A DNA stretch of 64,000 bases from contig CAXXJO010000002.1 of the NCBI GenBank assembly GCA_963422285.2, forward strand, positions 682,001 through 746,000, in the 5' to 3' direction. The notes beneath the pieces are model-generated. The model was not told where the DNA came from, ran no database searches, and saw only the letters and a program-made list of their open reading frames with translations. Each line of letters starts with the position of its first letter. The first letter of the stretch is position 1. Made by a program: the position numbers and the translations under genes. Shown piece after piece: positions 17,289 to 26,714 of this stretch. This stretch comes from VXYL01 sp963422285 (GTDB taxonomy: Bacteria > Pseudomonadota > Gammaproteobacteria > Pseudomonadales > Azotimanducaceae).

Positions 17289-18425
17289 TCATAGCGAATC
17301 CTCCATGCTCGCGACCAGGGCGAGGATGTGCTCCTCGTATTCTGCAATGGGTCTGAGCCTGCCGCTGCGATTCGTGAGCTTGTGCGTAGCAGAGGCGCCT
17401 TTGTCCATGCTGACGAGATGTCCTGCCTTGCCGGTAGCTATGTCGGCCTTCGACCACGCGTCGAACAGTATCAAACCAGGAGCGACTCCGACGCACAGCA
17501 GGGCACCGTAATCACGATGATAGCGCACATGGTTGAACTGAAAGTTCCCATGAACGTACTCCGTCGCCGTCTTGATCTCGAACGCCACACCCTCTATCTT
17601 GATGTCCCAGGATGATGTCCGCGTTCTTCTGCCATCCTTTGTACGAGGAAATTCGCAATCGAAGCCAATGTTCAACACCAATGTCGGTGGCTCTCGATAG
17701 AAGGTGCGCTGGAGGAAGTAGTCCGCATGGGCCATTCTGGCTTGTCCACACCGGCGTTCCTTGCGGTTGTCGACAGTGAACACATCCAGCCACTGTTTGC
17801 ACGTTGGCGCAGCCCGGGCATTGTTGACGCCGCGTTGCCATACCTGCCATAGCGCATTGACTTTCACCGTCTGGCCGCCTGCGTCCACAAAAGAATCCGA
17901 CGGCAAATCCCTCGTATGGACGAGTTTCAGCCCCTTGACTCTCAATTTCGGACTGCCCTTGCCATCGCTTTGGAAGGCCATCGGCAGGATCATGCCGACA
18001 TAGTCGGCGAAACTGGCTGCATGATTCATGAAGGCGAGTGCCAGCCAAGCACGATAGCCGAATGGCGGGTTGCCGACGACCGCGTATGAATGTCCATTAA
18101 CCATAGGATTCCAGGAAAGAAAATCCGCTTGACGGTACTCGCTGCGAAAAGATACCAAGTCTATTCCCAGCTATCTATTGCGAGGCAGCAGATCGAAAAA
18201 TACCTCCGTGCCGGCGGTCGGTTCGATGAATTGGTAGTTCGCCTCGTCGGCGCCGTCCAGGCGCATCCACTCGAGGAGGGAACGATGGCACTCGGCGGCC
18301 ACATCCCGACGAGTGAAGAACTGATCGAGCCCAACGCATTCGGTATCGACCCATGGCGGTATGCGCGGGTCGTCCCGCCACGCGAGGTTGCGAGCGTGGA
18401 TCGCCAACGACTCCTCCATGTTCAT
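17289..18425 (-). pseudogene. Adenine-type DNA methyltransferase with in-frame TAG
   Basis: Two open segments lie in the same frame and are separated only by one TAG (18173-18171). The upstream part (18425-18171, start MNMEESLAIH) ends with a SAM-binding motif I, FIEPTAGTEVFFDLLP. The downstream part resumes with LGIDLVSFRSEYRQADFLSW and then the catalytic motif IV VVGNPPFGYR of N6-adenine methylases, followed by a roughly 200-residue C-terminal region that may be target-recognition or nuclease. Without the stop the product would be 378 residues. Either it is a recent nonsense mutant or it yields two fragments. No partner restriction gene is adjacent. Confidence 0.78.
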
Positions 18426-18665
18426 TCAAGCAACGCCCTCCCCGATCTCGCTCGCCAAGCGAGATCGCATGCCATGCGCCATCCGTGTCCCGTCGGCCCT
18501 TCCAGCGTCCGCCCAACCTCCGCGCAGCCATACCGCCTTGGCTTCAACGCCGCAAGAACAAGCAAAAGAGCCGAGCGCTTGCTCGGACCGAAATCCTTGT
18601 GCGCGGCCGTCGACGTCCAATCTACGCCGACCAAGGCCAGCCCCGCAGGATGGGCCGCGCTGCCG

Positions 18666-19574
18666 CTAGGCGCTTCGCATCCTGCCCGGATCGACCAGCG
18701 CCCGCACCCGCGCCAGCGTCGGAATCGAGCTGGCCGCTCCTGCCTGGGTCGCTGCCAAGGCGCCGGCGGCGGAACCCATCCGCAGCGCCTGGGCCATGGG
18801 CTCGCCGGCCAGCAGCGACGCCATCAGAAAGCCGATGAAAGCATCCCCGGCCGCGGTTTCGTCCACCGCCTCCACCCGGTAGGCGGGCAAGGTCGTCATG
18901 CCCGACGAATCGCCGCAGATCAGGCCATCGCGGCCCAAGGTGAGCACGATGGCGGTGTTCGGCAGGCGCTCGCGCAATGCCGCCAGCGCGGCTTGCGGCT
19001 CGCCCTGCCCAGCCAAGGCGGCGGCTTCGATCTCGTTGACGATCAGCAGGGATATCCCGGAGAGGTCGTAGCCGGCTTCCCGCCCGTCCACCGGCGCAAC
19101 GTTGAAGGCGACTGGGCACTGGCGCAGATGCGCCGCCCGCAGCACGGCATCGAGATCGTTGATTTCGTTCTGCAGCAGCAGCCAGTCGCCTGCCTCCATG
19201 CCGCCGAGGGCGCGCTCCACATCGGCCGCGGTCAGCAGGCGGTTGGCGCCGCCGGCGATGACGATGGCGTTCTCCCCAGCGTCGTTGACCTGGATCACGG
19301 CATGGCCCGAGGCACCGTCCACCGTGCGCACGCCGCTCGCGTCCACGCCCTCGTCGGCAAGGGTATCGCGCAGGAGGTCGCCATCGGCGCCAACGCAGCC
19401 GACGTGAACCACTTCGGCGCCGCCCCGGGCCGCGGCGATGGACTGGTTGAGGCCCTTGCCGCCGGGAAAGACCTCGCAGGAGATGCTGGCGACCGTCTCC
19501 CCCGCGCCGGCGATGCCGGACACGCGGTAGACGTTGTCGATGCACAGGGAGCCGAGATTGACGAGTTTGGGCAC
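18666..19574 (-). CDS. rbsK: PfkB-family sugar kinase, ribokinase-like
   Basis: Phosphorylates a sugar, most likely ribose, with ATP. The 302-residue protein has NLGSLCIDNVYRV, the PfkB signature 1 GGKGLNQSIAAARGG, and the signature 2 region ETAAGDAFIGFLMASLL with the catalytic Asp in GDAF. These match ribokinase better than fructokinase, but substrate cannot be fixed from sequence and no ribose transporter is nearby. It is divergent from the PiT-like membrane gene. Confidence 0.83.
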   Translation of the reverse strand: MPKLVNLGSLCIDNVYRVSGIAGAGETVASISCEVFPGGKGLNQSIAAARGGAEVVHVGCVGADGDLLRDTLADEGVDASGVRTVDGASGHAVIQVNDAGENAIVIAGGANRLLTAADVERALGGMEAGDWLLLQNEINDLDAVLRAAHLRQCPVAFNVAPVDGREAGYDLSGISLLIVNEIEAAALAGQGEPQAALAALRERLPNTAIVLTLGRDGLICGDSSGMTTLPAYRVEAVDETAAGDAFIGFLMASLLAGEPMAQALRMGSAAGALAATQAGAASSIPTLARVRALVDPGRMRSA

Positions 19575-19747
19575 GTTGCCGCTCCTGATCCGCGCCGAAG
19601 CTGCCGGCGTTGTGTTGGGATGTGGACAGTTTGTCGGCTTGCCAGCGTGCTGCCAAGTTCATCCGTTTGTCACAAAACGGCTGTAGGGTTGCCTTTCGCT
19701 CGACGCGCGGATTGTGGAGGCAGGCCGTTTCTCTGATCGAGATATAC

Positions 19748-20707
19748 ATGATCGTCGGGTTCTTGCTGGCAGCCTACGCCGTGGTCGCCAACGACTCGAT
19801 CCAGACCCTCGGCACCTTCCTGGCGTCCAACGCGCACCGGCCGTGGTGGCTGCTGTGGCTGTTCGCGGGCAGCATCCTGCTGGCGGTGCTGTTCTATGGC
19901 TGGTTCGTCAACGGCGGCGATCCCGCCTACGGACGGCTGGAGAAGTTCCCGGCGCCGGAAGACGGCGTCTCCTGGATCCACGCCATCCCGCCGCTGGCGC
20001 TGCTGATCCTGACCCGCCTGGGCATCCCGGTGAGCACTACCTTCCTGGTGCTGACGGTGTTCGCGGTTACCGGTGGGCAGCCGGGCAATCTGGGCGCCAT
20101 GCTGACCAAGTCCGCTCTGGGCTACGTGGTGGCTTTCGTGGCCGCCATCGTGCTGTTCCGGCTGGTATTCAAGCGCGCCAGCGAATACTTCCACCGCACC
20201 CGGGGCGAGCCGGTGCCCAACTATTGGGTATTCCTGCAGTGGACGTCCACGGGATTTCTGTGGAGTCAATGGCTGATTCAGGATCTCGCCAACATCTTCG
20301 TCTACCTGCCCCGGGAACTGCCCCTGTCCTGGCTGCTGTTCGGCGTCGTCGTGCTGATCGCCATGCAAGGCTACATCTTCTACCAGTTTGGCGGCGAGAT
20401 CCAGAAGATCGTCACCAGCAAGACCGACGCCACGGACATCCGCGCCGCCACCATCATCGACTTCATCTACGGCATCGTGCTGCTGGTGTTCAAGGAGTGG
20501 AGCGACATGCCCATGAGCACCACCTGGGTTTTCCTGGGCATCCTGGCCGGGCGCGAATTCGCACTGTCCCTCTACTTGGCCGATATCTCCGTCAAGGGCA
20601 CTGCCGGCAAAGTGATCTCGGACGCCGCCAAGGCGCTTTCCGGTTTGGTGGTGAGCGTGGTGCTGGCGTTCGGCCTGCCTTGGCTATACGAGTTGGCGTT
20701 CAAGTGA
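19748..20707 (+). CDS. PiT-like multi-pass membrane protein
   Basis: About 319 residues and roughly eight to nine membrane segments. Two repeats resemble inorganic phosphate transporter (PiT) signatures: AVVANDSIQTLGTFLAS near the N-terminus with GIPVSTTFLVL, and DMPMSTTWVFLGILAGREFA near the C-terminus. The PVSTT/PMSTT pair and the AND motif support the relation, though canonical PiT proteins are longer (about 400-500 residues). The start is uncertain: the ATG at 19748 lacks a good ribosome binding site, while GGAGG at about 19713 sits too far upstream. Function is inferred only as ion or phosphate transport. Confidence 0.62.
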   Translation: MIVGFLLAAYAVVANDSIQTLGTFLASNAHRPWWLLWLFAGSILLAVLFYGWFVNGGDPAYGRLEKFPAPEDGVSWIHAIPPLALLILTRLGIPVSTTFLVLTVFAVTGGQPGNLGAMLTKSALGYVVAFVAAIVLFRLVFKRASEYFHRTRGEPVPNYWVFLQWTSTGFLWSQWLIQDLANIFVYLPRELPLSWLLFGVVVLIAMQGYIFYQFGGEIQKIVTSKTDATDIRAATIIDFIYGIVLLVFKEWSDMPMSTTWVFLGILAGREFALSLYLADISVKGTAGKVISDAAKALSGLVVSVVLAFGLPWLYELAFK

Positions 20708-20714
20708 CCGGCCA

Positions 20715-22829
20715 ATGAGAGGCTCGCTCGCCCATGCCGCCTCCGCTATCCTGCTCGCCATGACTGCCTGCACACCCGTTTCCGGCCCTCCTGAACCGAC
20801 TGCGCCGAAGTTCGGCAGCGACGATGCGGACCCTTACCTCTGGTTGGAGGAGGTCGATGGCGACAAGGCGCTGGGCTGGGTGCGAGCGCGGAATCGCGCC
20901 ACCAACCGACAGCTGGCGAATACCGCCTCCTTCAAGCGGCTGCGCGAGCGGCTGCTTGCGGTGTTCGAGTCCCGGGATCGCATCCCCGGCATCGTCAAGA
21001 TGGGCGATTACTACTACAACTTCTGGCGCGACAACGACCATCCCCGCGGCCTGTGGCGACGCACCACGCTAGCCGAATACCGGCAGCCGGCGCCAGCCTG
21101 GGAAGAGGTGCTGGACCTCGACCAACTAGCGCGACGGGAGCAGGAGAATTGGGTGCTGGACGACTTCGTCTGCCGTCAACCCGACTATCGCCGCTGCCTA
21201 GTGCAGCTCTCCCGAGGCGGTGCCGACGCCTTCGTGGCGCGGGAGTTCGACATCGAGCGCAAGGCGTTCGTGGAAGACGGCTTCGTGCTGCCCGAAGCCA
21301 AGGGCTCCGTCGCCTGGGCCGGGTCGGACAGCATCTTCGTGGCTACGGACTTCGGCCCTGGCACGATGACCGAATCCGGCTACCCGCGCATCGTCAAGCT
21401 GTGGCGCCGGGGAGAACCGCTGGATGACGCACAGACGATCTTCGAGGGCGAGTCGAGCGACGTATCCGTGGCCGCCTACGCCAGCTTGGCCAAGGGCTTC
21501 GAGCTGGAGCTGGTCTGGCGGGCGAGAGACTTCTACCACAGCGATATATTCGTGCGCCGGGATGGAGAACTGCTGCCGTTGGCCAAGCCTGCCGATGCGA
21601 CGGCATCCACCCATCGCGGGCGGCTTTTCATCGAGCTGCGAGACGATTGGGCCGTGGGCGGACGAACGTACTCCGCTGGCAGTTTGCTCGCCGGCCAGCT
21701 GGATGCCTTCCTGGAGGGCGACCGCGACCTCGACATCCTGTTCGAGCCCGGCCCCGGCACCTCGCTGGCGAGCTATGCGCCGACCCGCAACCACGTGCTC
21801 GTCAATGTGCTCGACAACGTGAAGAACCGCGTCTACGTGGCAACGCCGGACAACGACGGCTGGACCCGAGCACCGCTTTTTCCAACCGACGGTTTTCGCA
21901 CGGTAAGCGTCGATCCGGTGGATTCGGACGCGGACGACCGCTACTTCGCACAGGCCGCGGATTATCTGACGCCGCCGACGCTCTCCCTCGGCTCGATAGG
22001 CGGACCGCTCGAAGAACTCAAACAGGCGCCGAGCCACTTCGCCGCAGACGGCATCTCCATCTCGCAACATTGGGCCGTCTCGGCGGACGGCACCCGCATT
22101 CCCTACTTCCAAGTGGCGAACGGCGAACTCGACAACCAGCGGCCGACGCTGCTCTACGGCTACGGCGGCTTCGATATCCCGCTGCTGCCGAGCTACTCGG
22201 CCGGCGTCGGCATCGCGTGGCTGGAACGAGGCGGCGTGTACGTGGTGGCGAACATCCGCGGCGGCGGCGAGTTCGGCCCGGACTGGCATCGAGCGGCGCT
22301 GAAGGCCGACCGCGCTCGCGCCTTTGAAGACTTCATCGCCGTGGCGGAAGACCTCATCCGCGGCGGCGTCACCGAGCCGGCCCGGCTCGGCATCCTCGGC
22401 GGCAGCAACGGCGGTCTGCTGATGGGCAACATGCTGACCATGCGCCCGGATCTGTTCGGCGCCGTCGCCGCGCAAGTGCCGCTGTTCGACATGCGCCGCT
22501 ATCACCTGCTGCTGGCGGGAGCGAGTTGGGTGGCCGAGTACGGCGATCCGGACAACCCTGCCGAGTGGGCCTTTCTGCGCGATTTCTCGCCGTACCACAA
22601 GGTACGCCCAGACGCAGCGTACCCGCCGCTGCTAGTCACGACATCCACCCGCGACGACCGTGTCCACCCAGGCCACGCTCGCAAGATGGTGGCAAAGATG
22701 CGGGAGATGGGCCACGAGGTAGCCTACTACGAGAACATCGAGGGCGGCCACGGCGGCGCCGCGAACAACGCCCAAAGCGCCTTCATGTGGGCGCTGGTGT
22801 ACGAGTTCCTGTGGCGGGAATTGCAGTAG
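20715..22829 (+). CDS. Prolyl oligopeptidase family serine peptidase (S9A), predicted lipoprotein
   Basis: A 704-residue two-domain peptidase: N-terminal beta-propeller (starting DPYLWLEEVDGDKALGWV) and C-terminal alpha/beta hydrolase. Catalytic residues are visible as Ser564 in GILGGSNGGLLMG, Asp647/648 in TRDDRVHP and His679 in EGGHGGAAN. A lipoprotein-like signal (ILLAMTAC) suggests anchoring in the cell envelope, unlike most cytosolic members. It starts eight bases after the PiT-like gene stop. Cleaves short peptides after proline or related residues; the substrate range is unknown. Confidence 0.9.
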   Translation: MRGSLAHAASAILLAMTACTPVSGPPEPTAPKFGSDDADPYLWLEEVDGDKALGWVRARNRATNRQLANTASFKRLRERLLAVFESRDRIPGIVKMGDYYYNFWRDNDHPRGLWRRTTLAEYRQPAPAWEEVLDLDQLARREQENWVLDDFVCRQPDYRRCLVQLSRGGADAFVAREFDIERKAFVEDGFVLPEAKGSVAWAGSDSIFVATDFGPGTMTESGYPRIVKLWRRGEPLDDAQTIFEGESSDVSVAAYASLAKGFELELVWRARDFYHSDIFVRRDGELLPLAKPADATASTHRGRLFIELRDDWAVGGRTYSAGSLLAGQLDAFLEGDRDLDILFEPGPGTSLASYAPTRNHVLVNVLDNVKNRVYVATPDNDGWTRAPLFPTDGFRTVSVDPVDSDADDRYFAQAADYLTPPTLSLGSIGGPLEELKQAPSHFAADGISISQHWAVSADGTRIPYFQVANGELDNQRPTLLYGYGGFDIPLLPSYSAGVGIAWLERGGVYVVANIRGGGEFGPDWHRAALKADRARAFEDFIAVAEDLIRGGVTEPARLGILGGSNGGLLMGNMLTMRPDLFGAVAAQVPLFDMRRYHLLLAGASWVAEYGDPDNPAEWAFLRDFSPYHKVRPDAAYPPLLVTTSTRDDRVHPGHARKMVAKMREMGHEVAYYENIEGGHGGAANNAQSAFMWALVYEFLWRELQ

Positions 22830-22898
22830 CGCCAAGGCGCTGGCCCAAGATTGCCGGTCCGATCCCGGTTTCCGGCTCGTTTGTCCCGATTCGGCTTC

Positions 22899-23351
22899 CT
22901 ATCCCACGAACAGCCGCTGGTCCCACCAGATGGGAGTTTCCAGATCGGCCTCCACGCGAGCCGCATCGTGGTGCTGCGGATTGATGAGAACATTGCGTTC
23001 CATGCGAGCGACGACGCTGGGCACCAGCAGGATGGCCGAGCGGCGTTCTCGAAGCCATGCCGAACCGAACCGCTGCGCCGCCGCACGGTTCGATTCGAAC
23101 CAGCCCGGCAAGGTATCTTTGGCGACGACTTCGTAGGCGACGCCCTGGGGAATCAGGATTTCAATGAAATTCTGATTGGGCGGCATCTCGCCGATATGCG
23201 CGAGCTTTTCGAGCATGGCGGTGGAGTAATGCCCGGAGGCGTAGATCATCGCCTCCCCCGGCCGATTCCAGCGACCGGGATTGCTCGCTGCACCCTCTCC
23301 GCTGTAGACGGAACAACGCCCCCTCGGATCGCCGATGCGGAAGGCGCACAT
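22899..23351 (-). CDS. RES-domain toxin (NAD+-degrading type)
   Basis: RES toxins deplete NAD+ and arrest growth. The 150-residue protein has the RES core: FRIGDPRGRCSVYSGEGA, then NPGRWNRPGEAMIYAS (the GRWN motif), then ATAMLEKL-like STAMLEKLAHIG. The conserved Arg, Tyr and Glu positions used for catalysis are present. I prefer the ATG at 23351, with GGAG upstream; a TTG at 23381 overlapping the antitoxin stop would add ten residues. The antitoxin gene lies directly upstream on the same strand, so the pair is complete. Confidence 0.82.
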   Translation of the reverse strand: MCAFRIGDPRGRCSVYSGEGAASNPGRWNRPGEAMIYASGHYSTAMLEKLAHIGEMPPNQNFIEILIPQGVAYEVVAKDTLPGWFESNRAAAQRFGSAWLRERRSAILLVPSVVARMERNVLINPQHHDAARVEADLETPIWWDQRLFVG

Positions 23352-23377
23352 TTGTCGCTCCAAGCGGCGCGGCGTAT

Positions 23378-23974
23378 TCAAACCGCGACGCCAGCCCGCG
23401 CCCTGCCGATGATCTGGCCCACCAACTCGGCACCGGCCACCGAGTCTCTGGCTACGTCGAGAGGAGTGCGCCCTTCGAGCAGCGGATGCGGGCGATTGAG
23501 GAACCGTCTCACCGAGTCTCCGTCGCCGTGCCACAGCGAGAGCGCTTCGTGGAGTACGCGCGCTACCCCGTAGATGCGTCCGCTGATATCGGGAGCCAGA
23601 TGCTGCTGCGGCTGCTTCCGCCGCCGCGAATAGGTCGATCTCGAAACCAAACTGAATTTGGCGCTCGGATCCCCAAGCGCCATGATGGACGCGACGCGGT
23701 CGACAACCCCGGGAGGCAGCCCGGCGGCAACTCTGTCCGCCAGGGCGAGGTCGCTCATCTCGCTCCACTGCTGCAGCCCCATCAGCCGAGAGATCGCTGC
23801 CGCATCGCCGATCTGTTCGTCCTGCCTTGCATATGCGAGAGCCGCATCGCCATGTTCGTCCTGTGTTCGGTATGCGAGGTTGGCCACAGCACCACTCCAT
23901 GTTCGGATGAGCCATAATCCGATGTCAGGCGACGTGGCCTGCAAGACTTGGGGCAGACCTTTTGGAAACTGCAC
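23378..23974 (-). CDS. Xre/MbcA/ParS-type antitoxin of the RES pair
   Basis: A 198-residue protein whose C-terminal half is the MbcA/ParS/Xre toxin-binding domain: GRIYGVARVLHEALSLWHG, RRFLNRPHPLLEGRTPLDVA, then AELVGQIIGRA. The middle part (LALADRVAAGLPPGVVDRVAS) is the Xre-like DNA-binding region. It would bind and silence the RES toxin encoded just downstream and repress the operon. The first about 60 residues are longer than usual; the true start may be internal. The start at 23974 would be GTG with AGGGAA upstream. Confidence 0.8.
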   Translation of the reverse strand: MQFPKGLPQVLQATSPDIGLWLIRTWSGAVANLAYRTQDEHGDAALAYARQDEQIGDAAAISRLMGLQQWSEMSDLALADRVAAGLPPGVVDRVASIMALGDPSAKFSLVSRSTYSRRRKQPQQHLAPDISGRIYGVARVLHEALSLWHGDGDSVRRFLNRPHPLLEGRTPLDVARDSVAGAELVGQIIGRARAGVAV

Positions 23975-24383
23975 GTTTCCCTAGGCAGGACGTTGCAGTC
24001 TTCCTTGTTTTCAGCGGGTTGAGCAGTCTAGGGTCGCATCGATACAGCACGGGGCCGTGTCACGCCGCAAGATGGCACACTCGCAAGGGCCTGCGCTTAT
24101 CGTCGCAATCGCCTGTCGGCTAGCGGCAGGCGCAGTGCGGCAGGCACCGTTGCGTACCCGTAACGTCATGATTTGCAATGACCTTTTGAAGCTCTTAGTA
24201 CACTTGGGCCAATTAGACGCCGGTACCAATGCGAAAGCCGTCAAACGCCAGCAGGCACCGGTCCACCGGAAGCTCCGCCCGATATGCTGCAGCGCCAGCA
24301 CGGGCAATGGAATCGTCCACAGCAGGGCCGTGCGAAGCCCCTGCGCACCGACGGCAAGTTCCTTCCCATTCGCTCCGGCCGAG
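23975..24383. other. 409-bp region without a recognised gene
   Basis: Lies between the antitoxin start and the MoaD-like gene end, both on the minus strand. It is lower in GC than its neighbours around 24160-24220. No protein family, RNA or repeat was recognised on either strand. The promoter for the RES-Xre operon should lie near 23980-24050. Confidence 0.45.
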
Positions 24384-24626
24384 TCATCCCCCCTCGATGC
24401 GCTGCATGAAGAACACCTCGCTGTCCGGCTGGATCGGTTCCAGCCAAGCGTCTTGGTAGATCTGGCCGTCAATGGCCACCGCGGTCTTGGCGAGCACTTC
24501 CTCGATGCCCGGCCACTTCTCGTCGAGGGCCCGGACCAGGCCGCGGAAGTTTCGGCACTCCACCTCGAGTTCGCGGACGCCGCCGGTGTTCGTCATCAGG
24601 TGATCGGGAAAGACGACTTTTGCCAT
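24384..24626 (-). CDS. MoaD/ThiS-like small protein
   Basis: An 80-residue beta-grasp protein of the MoaD/ThiS type: starts MAKVVFPDHLMTNTGG, has VRALDEKWPGIEEVL and ends EVFFMQRIEGG. The C-terminal Gly-Gly is the hallmark of sulfur-carrier proteins, which are adenylated and thiocarboxylated by an E1-like enzyme. No such enzyme is in the window. GGAGAA precedes the ATG at 24626. It follows a DUF35 protein and a thiolase, an unusual context that hints at a sulfur- or acyl-transfer role. Confidence 0.75.
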   Translation of the reverse strand: MAKVVFPDHLMTNTGGVRELEVECRNFRGLVRALDEKWPGIEEVLAKTAVAIDGQIYQDAWLEPIQPDSEVFFMQRIEGG

Positions 24627-24663
24627 AGCTGTGTTCTCCGTGCGGGCTGCCGGGGATCGGGCG

Positions 24664-25185
24664 CTATTCGAGGGGATACCGCCAGGGATCGGCCGGCTGC
24701 TCGGCATCCTCGTCCAGCGTCCACTGCGGCAGCGCCATGCCGCCGCCGATGTCCTTGAAGACGACGCGCACGCGGGTGCCGATGCCGACGGCGCGCACCG
24801 CGGTCTCGGCCGCCAGCTCGCCGGCGGCATCGACCAGATTGCCCGTGAGGCGCAAGCCGTCGGCGGCGTTCGGCGCACCGGCCTGCTCGTCGAGCTCCAC
24901 CAGCAGAATCATGTACGGCAGGAACGGACGGAACACCGGCGCGATGGCGTGGTGGACTTCGCAGTAGGAATAGATGGCACCCTTGCCGGAGACGGGCCGC
25001 CACTCGGCTTCCGCCGACGCGCACCAGGGGCAGGCGGTGGTGGTGGGATAGCGCATCAAGGCACAGGCCGGGCAGTGCTGCAAGTGCAGTACGCCGCTGC
25101 CGCAGTAGGTGTAGAAGGCTTGGTTGGCAGGATCGATGTCGTCGATGGACACCGCCATGCCGAGGTAATCGCCGCTCAGCGCCAT
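24664..25185 (-). CDS. DUF35 (rubredoxin-like zinc ribbon plus OB-fold) acyl-CoA partner
   Basis: A 173-residue protein with a zinc ribbon (LQHCPACALMRYP and TTACPWCAS give CPxC and CPWC) followed by an OB-fold (GKGAIYSYCEVHH, TRVRVVFKDIGGG). DUF35 proteins form complexes with SCP-x-like thiolases or hydroxymethylglutaryl-CoA synthases and help channel acyl-CoA. That partner, a thiolase-like protein, is encoded directly upstream on the same strand. The start is chosen at MALSGDYL (25185), which follows a GGAGACG ribosome binding site. Confidence 0.85.
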   Translation of the reverse strand: MALSGDYLGMAVSIDDIDPANQAFYTYCGSGVLHLQHCPACALMRYPTTTACPWCASAEAEWRPVSGKGAIYSYCEVHHAIAPVFRPFLPYMILLVELDEQAGAPNAADGLRLTGNLVDAAGELAAETAVRAVGIGTRVRVVFKDIGGGMALPQWTLDEDAEQPADPWRYPLE

Positions 25186-25273
25186 CGTTGCGTCTCCTTG
25201 GCGCGGTGTGCGTACGAAGGCGCCGGGCGCCGGGGCCACACGCAGGCCCTGCTGCTCCGAGGCGTCGCCATCG

Positions 25274-26530
25274 CTACGCTCCTCTCGCCATGACCAGAGC
25301 GCTGCCGGTGGCCGGCGTCGCCCAACCGAGATTGGCGGCGAGTTCCACATCCTTTACCTGCCGGCAGCCGCCCTCGGCGTAATCGTAGGTATGCTGGCGT
25401 CCGCCGTCGGCACCGAGAGGGCAGCTGTCGTCCGCATCGTGGCGAAGCTGGCGGACATTCTCGATCACCATGGCGATGCCGTGGGTGTAGCCCTCGCAGA
25501 GGTGGCCGCCGCTAGTGTTGTTGGGCCGCCTGTTGCCGAGGCGCATGATGCCGGAGCTGACGTACTCGCCGCCCTCGCCTTTCTTGCAGAAGCCGTAGTC
25601 TTCAAGCTGCAGCAGAGTGGTGAAGGTGAAAGCATCGTAGGAGCCGGTCACCTGGATGTCTTCCGGCCCGACGCCGGCGTTGGGCCAGAGGATGTGCTTG
25701 GCGTAGTAGCCGGCGACGGTGGTAATGGGGCCGGCTTGGTAGTAGTTGTCGAGCCGGGGTTTCGAGCAACGGCCGACCACGCCGAGGATCCGAGCGGGAA
25801 CGTGGCGGCAGTCTCTCGCCCGATCCATGCTGGTGACGATGATGCAGTTGCCATTGTCGGTCTCCACGCAGCAGTCGAGCAGGTGCAGCGGCTTGCAGAT
25901 CACGCGGCTGGCGAGCACCTCGGCCACGGTCACTCGCTTCTTGTAGTACGCCTTCGGGTTGTTGGAGGCATGCTCGGAGTGGATGGCCTTGACGTGGGCC
26001 ACTTGCTCCGGCGTGGTACCGTACTCGTACATGTGGCGCATGAAGGCGGGGGCGAAGCTCTGCGCTGCGCTGAGCTGGCCGTAGGCGCGACCGAAAAGCG
26101 CGTCGCCGGACAATGCCGATCGCCCGCTGCTGCGTCCGGTGCCGCCGATGCGCACCTGGGAATAGCCGTTCATGGCGCGGAAAATGGCCACCGTCTTGCA
26201 CAGACCAGCCTCGATGACGCCCATGGCGATGCCGACGAGAGCCTCGGTGGACGAGCCGCCGCCCTGGCAGTCCATGTAGAAGTTCAGCCGGATGCCCAGG
26301 TCGCCAGCAATGGCGGTGGACGGCGTGGAGTCGTTGCCGCTGTAGGACAGCATGCCGTCGATGTCCGCCGTCGTCAGGCCAGCATCCTCGATGGCGGCGC
26401 GGACAGCGCGGGTGCCGAGCGCGCGGGTGGTCATGCCGGAGCCGCGGCTGTAGCCGGTTTCGCCGACGCCGACGATGGCGTACTTGCCACGCAGATGCTT
26501 CGGCGACGCGGCATCGAGTTCGACGTCCAT
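25274..26530 (-). CDS. Thiolase-like (SCP-x type) acyl-CoA enzyme
   Basis: A 418-residue thiolase-fold protein with IVGVGETGYSRGSGMT at the N-terminus, DIDGMLSYSGNDS, the central DCQGGGSSTEALVGIA and C-terminal SGGHLCEGYTHG. The classical nucleophilic Cys lies at DCQGGGSS (Cys instead of Ser/Cys variants of SCP-x thiolases). Members work with DUF35 proteins in side-chain degradation of sterols or other branched acyl-CoAs. The gene is first in a three-gene minus-strand group with DUF35 and the MoaD-like gene. Confidence 0.85.
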   Translation of the reverse strand: MDVELDAASPKHLRGKYAIVGVGETGYSRGSGMTTRALGTRAVRAAIEDAGLTTADIDGMLSYSGNDSTPSTAIAGDLGIRLNFYMDCQGGGSSTEALVGIAMGVIEAGLCKTVAIFRAMNGYSQVRIGGTGRSSGRSALSGDALFGRAYGQLSAAQSFAPAFMRHMYEYGTTPEQVAHVKAIHSEHASNNPKAYYKKRVTVAEVLASRVICKPLHLLDCCVETDNGNCIIVTSMDRARDCRHVPARILGVVGRCSKPRLDNYYQAGPITTVAGYYAKHILWPNAGVGPEDIQVTGSYDAFTFTTLLQLEDYGFCKKGEGGEYVSSGIMRLGNRRPNNTSGGHLCEGYTHGIAMVIENVRQLRHDADDSCPLGADGGRQHTYDYAEGGCRQVKDVELAANLGWATPATGSALVMARGA

Positions 26531-26714
26531 CGGTTTCCCTCTCGAAAGAAGAGGCTACCTTACGCGAAGCAGACCGTTCGCCGCCAGACCTTCATCGGGA
26601 CGCGACGCGTTCGGCATCATGGCGGGCGCGTAGCGCATGACGGATCGATTCGGGTAGCATCGCCCGTATGCTGGAGCTGGTGGGGCCGCTGCGCCTAGGC
26701 CGGAGGACGACAAG

